From the NCBI GenBank assembly GCA_003427395.1, contig BFEA01000155.1:975321-1000997 (forward strand): a stretch of DNA of 25,677 nucleotides. Direction: 5' to 3'. The notes beneath the pieces are model-generated. The model saw only the letters and a program-made list of their open reading frames with translations, ran no database searches and was not told the DNA's origin. Source of the stretch: Chara braunii. Lineage: Eukaryota; Streptophyta; Charophyceae; Charales; Characeae. This document shows positions 9,673 to 19,666 of this stretch, piece after piece (positions within the stretch are counted from its first letter, which is position 1; each line of letters starts with the position of its first letter). The position numbers and the translations under genes were made by a program.

Positions 9673-10929
9673 CTGAAAAGAAAGACGAGAGTAGTTACGT
9701 TAAAATCTCTGTTACCGAATATTATTCATACATCCTTCTTCCTTACGGTTCGTGCTTCCTAACTGCACTCTACTTAAACTAGTATGACAGGAACTGGGCT
9801 GCTTATGACACCAGTTCCTCATGCGTCAGCGGCTCTTAATATGGTCACCCAAAAGGATATACTACAACAGTTCTTCCTTACGTGAGGCGCAAAGAAATTC
9901 TAGAGGTCTTTCCGTGAATACACGCCTGTCCTTCTCCTAGGAGGTGGTCTAGGATACCCTTCGTCCTCGCCAGAGAGAACCTCGGATCTCAGAAGTCGGG
10001 CTGGCTCCACCACAATAGCATGGTACCCNCCCGCAGAGCGGTCCACTCTGAGTCGATAACAGGGCCGACCCCTAAGGCAACGAACCCCCGCCTCAGATTC
10101 CTCCTAGAAAAAGGAAAGGAATCTACCACGGTGAGCAAACGACCTCTTGCCGTCTGACGTCAAGAACAACTTAGACGAAAAATGATCATAGAAGGAAAAA
10201 TCATTCAGATGGACGGGCATAGACGAAGAGGATCATTTGGGAAAGAACCGGTGACCTCGGAAAAAATCTATGTCCATTCAGGTTTTTCTTCTAAGTGATC
10301 GCTTTATTTTTCGTCGTCTTCTTTCTTGTTTCGGTTTGACACATACATACAAGTGTGGAGAAGTGAGAACAACCAAACATTATCCATCTCAAGGTCGACC
10401 CACTTCCATTTCAATAAGCCACACCTGCAGTCGGATCAGACGACAAGTTCAACAAAAGAAACAGTGCAAATCCAAATTCAGGTCAGACTCACATTCACAC
10501 GCGCCATCACACATTTCCTTGACCTTTCAGTGAACATTCAAAGAACACGGCCAAGCAAAGTGTGGGTTCACTCATGCGTGAAAGGGTCTGAGTCAAACTG
10601 ATTGTCCACTGATCTCCAGTGAAGTTGTTCAACACACTCAAGAAGATCGTATAGAATTACGCCCCTTTTGACGTGAAAGTGGTCGTCCCCAGTCGTCAGC
10701 AAAGTGATTTACACCACTCTCTTGCTGCGACCACCTGCCACAACACCCCTTCACTTACTTTTTAGTAAGTGTCGCTGCCAATTACTTCCGCCGTCACCAC
10801 GTTACTGCGCCGTCAAATCCAAGTTACCTCAAAATACTTCACTCTAGCGGCACCTTCACTGCCCCAATGCCCAGTTGTTGCTCAATGCAAAAATATCACC
10901 GACACTGTCGTAAATCCTGTGCCGTCGTT
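9673..10929. other. No recognisable gene; assembly N at 10029
   Basis: Short plus-strand frames at 10270-10601 overlap each other in two registers and look like chance. The segment has a single unresolved base at 10029. It contains several direct CACTTTCACT/TTCACT-type fragments near 10540-10860 but no clear repeat unit. It may belong to the distal LTR or to the second element's internal region. Confidence 0.4.
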
Positions 10930-11345
10930 GTAAAAAAAAATCGGCAGCGCTTCTGCACTACTGCCGTCAAACTCAGTGCCGCCGCCGCAGAAATTCGACA
11001 GCGCTTCCGCACCACCGTCGTCAAACTTAGTGCCGCCGCCGCAGAAATTCGACAGGGCTTCCGCACCACCGCCGTTTAACTTAGTGCAGCCGCCGCAGAA
11101 ATTCAACAGCTCTTCCGCACCACCGCCGTCAAACTTAGTGTCGCCGCCACATAAATTTGGCAGTGCTTCAGTACCACCGCTGTAAAACCTGTGTCGCCGC
11201 CGCAAAAATTCGGCAGCACTTCCGTACCACCGCCGTAAAACCTGCGTCGCCGCCGCAGAAATTTGATAGCACTTCCGTACCATCGTCGTAAACCTGCGTC
11301 GCAGTGGCCCTGCCGCTGTAAAATTTTGGCAGCACTTCCCCACCG
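10930..11345. repeat. 53-54-bp tandem repeat, about seven copies
   Basis: The core GCCGCCGCAGAAATTCGACA recurs with starts of CAGAAA-type landmarks at 10988, 11042, 11096, 11150, 11203 and 11256, that is, 54 bp for the first three intervals and then 53 bp. Each unit continues with GCTTCCGCACCACCGCCGT and AAACTTAGTG or TAAAACCTGCG. Because 54 is a multiple of three, long frames open on both strands (minus 11604-10882 with an 18-residue Gly/Ala-rich repeat; plus 10976-11185 with a Pro/Ala/Ser-rich one). I treat these as by-products of the repeat. The core resembles the GGCAGCGCTTCC motif in the LTR at 16517-17030. Confidence 0.9.
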
Positions 11346-12720
11346 TAGTGGAAAAATGGCAGGCGAAAATTAGTAAAATTTGCGCCCCAGGCCCAAATTC
11401 CACTTTGCCGCACTGTCGTAGCCCTGCAGCGTCTCTGGGTCCGTCCCGTGGGACCAGCACCAACCAATGGGAGGGGAGGAGAGTGCTCCCTGCCTTGGCT
11501 ATGGTTGCCCAGGTCCTCTCCTCGCGCTCCTCTCCTTGGATATGGCTGCCCAACTCCTCTCCTTGCAGGTCTCCAGCCTCCTCGTTGAAGTCCTCAGGCA
11601 ACACCTCAACTCCTCAGCAGCACTCAAGTGTGCACGTCACACAATTGACAGCACGAGTGCTTCTGTGTGGCAGCTGGGGATAACTGCCTGTTTTATAGTG
11701 GTTGAGGAAGGTTGGACGTCATTTTAACCCCCAGGCAAAATCGCGGGCTCAAAGTGAGCCCTTGATCTGGCCAAGATCCAGGGCTAACTTTGGCCGCACC
11801 ACAACCATAGCCTTAGTGCGGGGCAGTTTCTTTAACTGCTCTATTTTATTTTATTTTTTCCGATCCCCAACTATCTCAGAATCTCACGAGATAGCTGGGC
11901 TCCTGTCATTTTCAAATCTATTTTTCTTTTATTTTTCTGATAAGGGGTTGGAAAGATACAACCCCTTTCAGTTTGATGTATTTGGACAATTTTTCCAGGG
12001 CAGATACAACGGGGAAAAGACTGTACCTAGCATTTTCCTTTGTGGTCCTTCAATTTCCAAGCTCTCTTCAAAAACGGGAGCCTGACAATTACCTCTGGCA
12101 GCTTGTACCAGAGGTAACACCTCGTGAGGACAAGTGTCCTCACGATGAGCAATGAAAAAGAAAAAGAATAACTTGAAAGAGGAAAAAATAAAGAAAACTC
12201 TACCTCCTCAACTGCAACGCTCCTGGCCATGATTTGAGTCAAGAGCATGCAGTTGTCTGTCAACAGCCTGCTCCTTGTCTCTGCTGTCCTCCCCTAAAAA
12301 CGGGGAGTACAGTTGTCAGGTTGGGAGGAGTAGGTCCTCCTCCTCCCAACCACCCCGTTTCTCTCTCTCTCCCTCTCTTCAACTCCCTTAGTCCCTTCTC
12401 CACGCGCGCACTTTGTGAGCCACTAGATTTGAGATCTTGCGGCCACAGTTATTCTTCCCAAAAATGAAGTGGGAGCTTTTCTGCTCCCACACAGTCTGAG
12501 AAGACTGTATTTTTTCCTCACGAGGCAGTTGCCTCGTTTGCTTTACTTTTTTTTTTTTTTTTTTTTCCAGGTAGTTTGTTCGTTTTCTTCCTCTCCCCAT
12601 TTTTCTCGTTGGCTGTACCCCATCGGCTATGAACGGGGAGGAAGAAGACGAAAAGGACTCAAAAAAAAGAAAGAAAGAAATAATAAAAAAAAACTTACCT
12701 AAGAATGATGTACTAACGCC
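11346..12720. other. Low-complexity and unassigned DNA with pyrimidine tracts
   Basis: No gene is recognised. Notable are a CT-rich tract at about 12355-12385, which on the minus strand is a purine run and could be a polypurine tract of a minus-strand retroelement, a T run of more than 20 at about 12547-12569, and an AAAG/AAAAA-rich stretch at about 12645-12700. Short frames on both strands (for example 11467-11727 and 12469-12702) have no family resemblance and partly translate these tracts. Confidence 0.5.
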
Positions 12721-12739
12721 CTGGAAAATGGGCGCCTGT

Positions 12740-13010
12740 ACACACCCATGATCTGAGGGTGGATCCGTTCGATTTTGCTCATCCTATCAATGGGAGTAAC
12801 CAAGGTCAGCCACGGTTGGAGACTCACCTGTTGCAGTCGACGTTGAAACAGCCAGGTAAGTCCCTCTCACCTTACTCCCTCATTTACTCACACTTGGCAT
12901 TGTATATGTCCCATTTTTAGGACAAATTCATTCGTTTTGCTTGACCCATCGATGGAAGTACCATAGGCCGACATCCAGGTAGGAAACTCAACTCGGTCAC
13001 TCTGACGAAC
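12740..13010 (+). repeat. Diverged two-copy direct repeat
   Basis: Around 12768 (TTCGATTTTGCTCATCCTAT) and around 12931 (TTCGTTTTGCTTGACCCATC) the sequence repeats in the same order, followed by ATGGGAGTAACC versus ATGGAAGTACCA, then GTCAGCCACGG versus CCGACATCCAGG, and GGAGACTCA versus GGAAACTCA. The spacing is about 163 bp. Both copies are followed by A-rich or CTCAC-rich DNA. No coding meaning is evident. Confidence 0.6.
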
Positions 13011-13928
13011 GGGTACTTTGATGGTTTTCAAAACGAAAAGGAGGAAATAACCTAAAAAGAATAATAAAACAAAATCTAGAGCGAAAAAAACAAAATCTAA
13101 AGAAATCTAAAGAAAAAAAGAAAAAAAAAATCCCAACTTACCTCTCAGTACAACGGCTGCCCGGTTTTAATGGGCGCCTGTCAGATTTTTCTGGGGACAC
13201 TAAGTCCCCTGCCGCTTCTGTAGGGGCCATCTGGCGCCGTCGGCTTTTAATTTTTTTTTTTTTTTTTATGTTGTTGGCACAAACCAACGTTCACTGTGAA
13301 CTGTGGCAGCTTAGCTGGCATTCCCCCACTACCTCCTTGATTTATAGACCCACGTTCGATTCCCTTAGGGGAATCGAAAAAAAAATTCGGGCCTTCTCTC
13401 GATTTATGCGTGTCAACCTTGCGAAGGGGCCATGCTCTCTTGCGCGGCCGATCTCGGCCGCGCGATTCTCCGGATCAGGCGGTCGAAATCGACCTCGCCC
13501 TTTCAAAAGTTGTGGCCAGCTCCAAAAAGAGCCAACCCAACAGTGTATGCGGTTTCTCAGATTCGATCCTGGTATCTGCTGGGTGAAAGTCTGATGCTGT
13601 AACCTACTGTGTTGACTCCTATCTCTTCTATATGAAGAGCTTGCCCAGTCACTTCCACCCAAGCGGTGACCTTGCAGGCCCTGCCTGCCTGCGGCTTTGC
13701 AAATCCCGACAGCCTGAAGCTTAACAGCCCTTGCCTGACTGTCCTTTCCTCACAGCAGGCTGTCCATCCGCGGCTACCACGAGCGCTCAACCGGGTGGGC
13801 CTCGGCACCAGCCTATCGCCCCCCCCCCTAGCTCGAAACCAAATCCCGCGGTTGATAAAAAAAATAAAAAAAACTTCCTATTCCTATGCACCGCGGCCCT
13901 ATACCCGACGCGACGCATTTTTTTTAGC
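13011..13928. other. Unassigned DNA with two perfect hairpins
   Basis: A-rich stretch at 13030-13140 and T run at about 13250-13267. A perfect 10-bp stem (TTCGATTCCC, loop TTAG) lies at 13355-13378, and a very GC-rich perfect 10-bp stem (GCGCGGCCGA, two-base centre) at 13442-13463. A short C run lies at about 13810-13818. The frames here overlap in many registers and none resembles a known protein. Confidence 0.5.
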
Positions 13929-14214
13929 CTACTTAAGCCCTGAATCGCGCGACTGACATTGTTTTAGGTAGAATAGGTCTAACTTTAGTCTTTCCATGGC
14001 CGCACATCCCTGCGGTCTTGCCAAAACCGAGGATGAGTTGAAACTTTCCAATAGCATGTTTATTTCATCAGACCAATTACCACAAACTTCCATTAAAGTT
14101 CGGACTTCGTCCGACATTGAAAATACAGCGCAGTCAGGGTTTCTGTCCCGACAACGATCCATGTTCATAAAGGCTTCCAACGTCCTTAGCCTGACTTTCC
14201 TCGAAGTCCCTCAA
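13929..14214 (-). CDS. Unrecognised minus-strand ORF in the internal region of the second retroelement
   Basis: The frame reads on the minus strand from about 14214 (after a TGA) to a stop at 13929, with MEAFMNMDRCRDRNPD near its start. Later pieces are MSDEVRTLMEVCGNWSDEIN, LLESFNSSSVLARPQGC and LKLDLFYLKQ. The composition is protein-like with helical charged stretches and several Cys. It lies about 500 bp downstream of the minus-strand PBS at 14687-14705, where a gag gene would start, but it shows no capsid or zinc-knuckle signature. It may be a non-canonical element ORF, a captured gene piece or chance. The first possible ATG in frame is at about 14168; the upstream boundary is uncertain. 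Confidence 0.3.
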
Positions 14215-14640
14215 TGACTTCTAACATATTAGGCCTTCTTACTCATCTTCAACCTCTCCCTAATGCAAAGGTACCAAGTTGCCCTCACGATTATTCGAAT
14301 AAACGTCCATCAGTAATAGGTACCTCATAGGGCCAACTTTCTCAATGGACATTCTGAGCTCAACGTCACCTTATCTTTCCCTGACCATACCAATCATGCA
14401 AAGCAACGTTCAGACCCATCAACTATCGTGGTAAGAAGGGGTACTATCTCCAACTACCATCTTATTAGTCAGAGCACGTAAATGCGCAGTCAAAACGCTT
14501 ATCGCTCTCGTGCCACCCTTACTGCACTAGCCAAAACCAACTCACACAATCAACTCTCACTCGCTCTCCACCAGATATCATCAATCGATTATCCATAAAA
14601 TTTCAAAGAAAACTTCCAATTTTGCCTAGTTCTCAGGTTC
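14215..14640 (-). other. Putative leader of the second retroelement; no gene seen
   Basis: Minus-strand continuation of the PBS region. Translation shows only short stop-broken pieces. The element's gag should begin within or just beyond this stretch, but no gag-like sequence is visible, which suggests a non-coding (LARD-like) or deleted internal region. Confidence 0.4.
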
Positions 14641-14686
14641 CGATACCCGGATGTCGTTCCACCAGGGACAACGGTAGGCAACCGTT

Positions 14687-14705
14687 ATCCCCGGCAACGA
14701 CGCCA
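14687..14705 (-). promoter_or_regulatory. Primer-binding site, tRNA-Asp type, second element
   Basis: Plus-strand ATCCCCGGCAACGACGCCA differs at one position from the plant tRNA-Asp(GUC) 3' end with CCA. Two bases separate it from the LTR end at 14708, as in the first element. The following leader (14650-14686, with TGTCGTTCC and ACAACGGTA) also matches the first element's leader at 7385-7420. Confidence 0.92.
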
Positions 14706-15179
14706 CCTGTCGAGCGCATCGGTCCGGCACCACACAAGGCAGCGCGGGACCCTTCCGGCCGCGTCACGCAGGAGTTGGTTTGTTCCTCGTCACGAATACA
14801 TAATGGAGCTTTTGCAAGCCGCTCCGGCCGAGTGCGCCAGCCATACCTCTCGCGAGCCCCTACGACAGGAACGGGCCTACGCGAGGCACGACTTACCTCC
14901 ACCTTACGGGAGCTGTCACCTCCCTTCGGTGGCCGTATCCCCGCCGAGCTACCAGTCCAAAGCACGAAAGGTGATCAACTACAATCGCAGAGGTGGACCA
15001 GCCAAGGGCGTTTCTCGTTCGCTGTAGCATAGGGGGTACGCGCGGTATTATGCCTCTATCGAACCCGCACGCGAACCGGCATCTTGGGAGGTTGAAGTCC
15101 CAAGCGCGACTCGTCGCCGGTCGACTAGGACGCATCCCACACGCCACATGCACACCACTATAATGAACATAAGAATAAA

Positions 15180-15206
15180 AAACACACACACACACGCACA
15201 TATACA
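15180..15206. repeat. AC/GT microsatellite inside the LTR
   Basis: An (AC)n run lies just past the LTR portion shared with 7442-7905. Its inverted partner is the GT run at about 21947-21967 in the solo LTR, so the microsatellite is a fixed part of this LTR family. Confidence 0.85.
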
Positions 15207-16516
15207 AAACGACACTGGACAAACAACGCGACAACACTCCTAGTCCCTTAGTGACCATCCCATAACTCTCCGATGTGGAAATCGGATAGGTGTCGCGCGA
15301 GAGACTTAGTATAAAACCGTGCGGACGCAGGGCTAACTCATATCGACTCTCAATGCAACTGTATCCAAGCGGTCACAATAATGGCGTAGTATGTCAATGT
15401 AGAACTCATACTCATGCGATCCTCGTTAATCTCGAGGGTCGCATTCGACACTCAAATGTCGGCTGACACACGCCTTGAGGGACTGATCTCTCGACCCTGG
15501 ACAACCACCAAGTGCGGTTGAAAACCACACTCTCTTCTGCACTCGGCGAAGAGTGGGTGGTACACAGGTTCATGCCTGTGGTGGCAGTCGTTTCTTATTG
15601 TCCTGGATACCAGCTCCATCATCTAGGGCCTAGAGAGAAATCAAGGGGTTTGACTTTGACGGCTGCCACGGACTACAACGTCCAACCATAGAAACTCTAA
15701 AAAGCAAAGGATAAAAGCGGACGACCCTTTTCTTTCGAAAAATATAATTAGTTTAACCCTTACGTACGGTCATAGTAGGTCGCACGAAACAATCAAGATA
15801 TATGTATTGACATCTACATATAGGGTTATAAAAATGTGACAATCACTTCTCACAATTACAGTAGAGTTCCTCCCAACCATATATATATGTATGTGAGCGC
15901 AGACAGTCAAATCCAAAGTTCGAATCACCAAACATACCTGCAATCACATCAAAAATTCAACCAAAAAGTCAATGCACTACACGGGGTCAACTTCAACCAT
16001 TCTCTGCGCTTACACCCCTTGCTTTAGCCACACAAAAACCTTAGCGCACCCTTCCAGCAATAAAATACTCAGTATCTTTGTTAAATGGTCATTCAATAAA
16101 GTCCGGGTAAAAACAAAATGAAACATTTCAAACCACAGGGATAAAGCCTTTAGGTTGAGTGACAATAGTGGATTGGAGTTGAATCGTAAACCGACGAATT
16201 GACAACCGACCTGTTATCAGTGATAACAGAAGATGATCCTCGTAGGATCAAGCTGAATCTAGCCCAAATCTTGAATCAATCGATCAAGAAGTCCTGTAAC
16301 ACAAGATAGGTCAATCCTCAAGCTTAAATCATAAGTGTAAGGATAATACAGCTCCGTAACACATTCTCACGTAAGATCCTTCTGCAAGCTAAGCCTAAGT
16401 GTGCTTCTAAGCTAGTGCTCAAAGAAAGGTAGATCCTGACAGGGTCTCCTCTATAAAGAGTGGATTGCCAGAATCGCCACCTGTCAAAATATAACCTAAT
16501 TCCTCTAAACTAAGAA

Positions 16517-17030
16517 AATTTCGGCAGCGCTTCCCGTAGGAAAGGTGTGCTCTCAAAATTTAATATAACTCGAATATGAAAGCAAAAACAATTTCTAACT
16601 TTGGAAAATCAAAATTTGTCTAACTTCCTGAATTAGTAAAAATTTGGGCAGCACTTCCTTTGGCAAGGTATACTTCCCAGATTTATACTAAGTCAGATAT
16701 GAACTCAGAAACGAGACATGAGTTTAATGAAGACAAAATTTAACTAACTCCTTAGATTTGTAGAAATTTCGGCAGCGCTTCCCGTAGAGAAAGTGTTATT
16801 CCAAGATTTATACGAAGTTAAATTCAGAATCTAAAATGACTTTGACTTCTCAAAGTCCAATTTTATTTCACTCCCTGAATTAGCAAAAATTTGGGCAGCA
16901 CTTCCTTTAGAAAAGGAGGTTTTCCAAATTTTAACTAAGCCAAAAAATAAGAAAAACTGGATCCTGAAAAAGACAAAATCTGACTTACTCCTTGATTTCA
17001 TAGAAATTTTGGCAGTGCTTCCCGTAGAGA
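16517..17030. repeat. Five spaced GGCAGCGCTTCC-type motifs in the LTR
   Basis: AAATTTCGGCAGCGCTTCCC-type copies near 16517, 16763 and 17003 alternate with AAATTTGGGCAGCACTTCC copies near 16640 and 16886, roughly every 117-125 bp. This looks like a dimeric repeat of about 245 bp. The solo LTR has three inverted counterparts (near 19980, 20107 and 20226). The core matches the 54-bp repeat at 10930-11345. Confidence 0.85.
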
Positions 17031-17332
17031 AAGTGACTTATCAAAATTTATACAAGACCAAGCATAATAAATGATCCTAGCAAATGCAGAAATCGACCTA
17101 AGTAAAAATAAACTTAGCCCAGAAAATGCAAGAATAGAAACTAACACCTATGGCTCTAGCACGTGGCGAACAACTAAAGCAAATACCTATCAAAAAGTCA
17201 ATTTATATAAGATAGTTCATGAATCCTCAAGTAATTCAACCCTTATACCCAACTTACATATGACACAATACTAGACCATTCGGCTTGGAATCAATGTCCA
17301 GTGTGTCTTAAGATATATATGAACAGGTTGCA

Positions 17333-18041
17333 CAGGGACTCCCGGGACACGAGGACGTGCTGGAGTTCCATCCAGGCACTGGGGAGAGGATGGTGGAGTG
17401 GCTTCGGCGAGCAGCCAAGGGGGCGGTGCCTGCACCAACTGGTGTGAAGGAGGACAGTCCTTCGAAGAGGAAGGAAGGAGGAGCTGATCCGGCTGCTACC
17501 CACGCTGGAAAAAGGCTTCGACAATTGAAGGTGATTGAGATCTACGGTGGCAAGCGGGTTGCTCGCCACACGAAGGTCTTCCTCCGCTGGCTTTATTCCA
17601 GCGGGGTGACCTTCAATGCCTTCCGCAACGAGGCATGGAAGGCATATCAACAGGTGCTCCTTGAGCAACCTGGAAGTTCGCCACTCGCTGTGCTCCCTAG
17701 CCACAATGAGATTGCCAGCATGCAGGCGGTGGAGACCCACTGTGCGGAGTTGGCGGAGGAGTTGGAAGAAGTGAGGCAACCATTCTGGGTGACTGGTGCC
17801 ACCATCCTCTTTGACGGGAGGAAATCACGAGACGAGAGACCGATCGTGAATTTGCTTGCTGCAGGCTCACAAGAGATCATCATGTACATGACGATCAATC
17901 GATAGGGAAAGCCGGACGATGCAGTGCACGTCCTTTGGAGATGGGTCACCATCTTTCATAAGTTCAGGTTCGGTGGGCCGCAGCGGGTCAATGCGATTTG
18001 CACGGACTCCGCTTTAGCGTACGTGGGGGTTGCAAGGGCGT
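17333..18041 (+). pseudogene. hAT-superfamily transposase, N-terminal half (truncated, one nonsense codon)
   Basis: The frame starts abruptly at the LTR junction as QGLPGHEDVLEFHPG, so the usual N-terminal BED zinc finger is missing. A basic region (SPSKRKEGG) precedes a DUF659-like transposase segment: FLRWLYSSGVTFNAFRNEAW, then LPSHNEI, and FWVTGATILFDGRKSRDERP, whose Asp-Gly holds the first catalytic Asp of hAT enzymes (the usual Trp after DG is Arg). INLLAA-like and IIMYMTIN strands follow. A TAG at 17903-17905 interrupts the frame; it resumes with GKPDDAVHVLWRWV and FGGPQRVNAICTDSALAYVG, where TDSA is the second-Asp region. It ends at ARAL, where the solo LTR inserts. Such enzymes cut and paste hAT DNA elements. 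Confidence 0.88.
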
Positions 18042-18048
18042 TGTCGTA

Positions 18049-18074
18049 CCAAATACCCTTAGAAGGGTATTTGG
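18049..18074. repeat. Perfect 12-bp hairpin at the LTR start
   Basis: CCAAATACCCTT and AAGGGTATTTGG flank a two-base AG centre. It begins seven bases inside the solo LTR's TG end, where integrase would act. Confidence 0.9.
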
Positions 18075-19067
18075 CATGTTTTTTGCAAGTCGCACTAGTA
18101 CAGCCCCGTCCGGTCGACGGCGCGTGTACGAGAGGAAGCTTAGGCCCTCGTCGGGGTGAGGCGGCTCCTACGTAAGGAAAGACCTGCCATTGCATTAAGC
18201 TTGCTATGGTGCCAATAACAATTGTTGTCGCCCGTGCTAGCGGGTCCAAGAGGTTACAGCTGCTGCTAGTTACTGCACATTGTTGAGCACAGTTAGGTGG
18301 CATGTGAAGGCAAGTATTGTACATTGCTATGGTTTGCGGCTGCATGTGAGTGCTACACGTGTAATGTCTTGTTGAGGTTCCGCAAAGTTACCTACGTTTC
18401 AGGGTGCAATGTAGCCATAGCTGTTCTGAGGAGAGGTGTTGGGGCTAAGAGAAGTAGTCAAGCTTTGTAAAGGAAGTCACGACTGCGAGTTAGGGGGTCG
18501 TCAGGCGATTGATGTCGGCGGTTTAATTTCAGTTTTGACCATGCAACTACTGTTTGGTCATCATTGCTGGGCGCTCAGGCGAATGAAGGTAACGAGGCCC
18601 TCTCTGGGGAGTTGAGTTATCCCCCTCTTGTATCTCGAGCGTCTAAAACCTCTTATCTTCTGCCCTTCTTACTCTAAGTCTAATCCTATTATGAGAGGAA
18701 GGCGACAAGCGGGATTGCAATTGTAGGACCACAACAAGACTTTGTGGGGAGTCCACCCATCGATTGCGGGAGCTCTGTCCGAACCTAGGCGAGGTTCTGG
18801 AGGCAGAGAACTGACAGGTATACCATTTTCATCTGTATGACCCCACTATACCCCTGTTTGATTATCTCTCGTTAGTTTGACTGATTGTATGCATGTATTT
18901 CCCCTATAATTCTTGCTTTCTGTTCAGGATAAATCAGATTGAATGGAAATAATGTATGTGTGAAATTTAAGTTTCATCTTTATTTTGACTGAAAGCAGAC
19001 TAAGGGATGAACTGGGGAAGGTGGGAGGAAGACAAACTTCATGTGTTTGACTTGGTCAACTAAAAGA

Positions 19068-19666
19068 CTAGGCATTTTTTCTAAGTTGAATGACCTAGGG
19101 CAATGTTTATTTGGCTGTTTTCTGAAGGGTCAGACATTGTTTCTAAGCTGAATGACCTGGTTGCTATGTTAATTTTCTGAGGGTTGCCTGATGTGAAGGG
19201 GTTTTCTTGTTTTATTTTGAGGGAGGATTTTTTTGCTTAAGGCTGAGCATTGTTTCTACGCTGAATGGGTTAGCCTGAAAACCACGCACATAAGTACAAC
19301 CTGAGTATAAAAGAAAGTATTTTACTTATACTTGCATGTGAACTGACAACTGGACATTGTTTTCAAGCTGAATGGTCCAGCGCTAAGCCCTATCACTAAG
19401 AAGAGAAAAGGAAATTACTGAGTATAATTGGAAATAGACTGGGCAAGCTGAACATTGTTTCCAAGCCGAATGGTTCAGTCTCTCTGCCCATATTTGCATT
19501 TTCTTTTGAGAACAAAGTCAGAAAGTTATTAAATTTTGGATATTAAACAGTTCAGGGCGACTAGGGTGGTCTAGTCAAATGCCCAAAGAAGAGAAAAGTA
19601 GCAGTGCAACCTGTTTATGTATATCTTAAGGCACATTGGACATTGTTTCCAAGCCGAATGGTCTAG
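19068..19666. repeat. Six dispersed imperfect hairpins in the LTR
   Basis: A unit of about 31 bp reading CTGGACATTGTTTCCAAGC followed by CGAATGGTCCAG recurs near 19068, 19131, 19242, 19350, 19448 and 19635, with spacings of about 60-190 bp. Its ends are complementary (CTGGACATT with AATGGTCCAG), and several copies vary on both sides in a way that keeps pairing (CTGAAC/GTTCAG, CTGGAC/GTCCAG). The sixth copy is the one retained, inverted, at 17271-17305. Confidence 0.8.

Larger units (their letters stand above)
14708..17332 (-). mobile_element. Truncated giant LTR, inverted relative to the solo LTR
   Basis: The segment starts with TGTCGAGCGCATCGG next to the PBS, so on the minus strand it is the 3' end of a 5' LTR. 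It is the reverse-complement partner of 22437-19604 in the solo LTR over its whole length. Shared landmarks include GCAGAGGTGGACCAGCC, GGGGTTTGACTTTGACGGC, GTTATCAGTGATAACAGAAG, the GCAGCGCTTCC motifs and CATTCGGCTTGGAA. Similarity stops at about 17332 (GGTTGCA), where hAT coding sequence begins. Relative to the 4.4-kb solo LTR it lacks the distal 1.56 kb, so it is truncated by a deletion or rearrangement joining it to the hAT gene. Confidence 0.88.

Noticed and set aside
10882-11604. 240-codon Gly/Ala-rich minus-strand protein
   Set aside because: It is open because the 54-bp tandem unit is a multiple of three; the opposite strand is open for the same reason, and the flanks show no domain.
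13560-13590. PBS of initiator tRNA-Met type (TGGTATCTGC)
   Set aside because: Only about eight of the first twelve bases match and no LTR end lies next to it.
14633-15258. Overlapping minus- and plus-strand frames as genes
   Set aside because: They lie in the LTR, open in several registers at once, and recur inverted at 21.8-22.5 kb as part of the repeat.
17956-18345. 129-codon minus-strand frame
   Set aside because: It crosses the hAT/LTR insertion junction, so it cannot be an ancestral gene.
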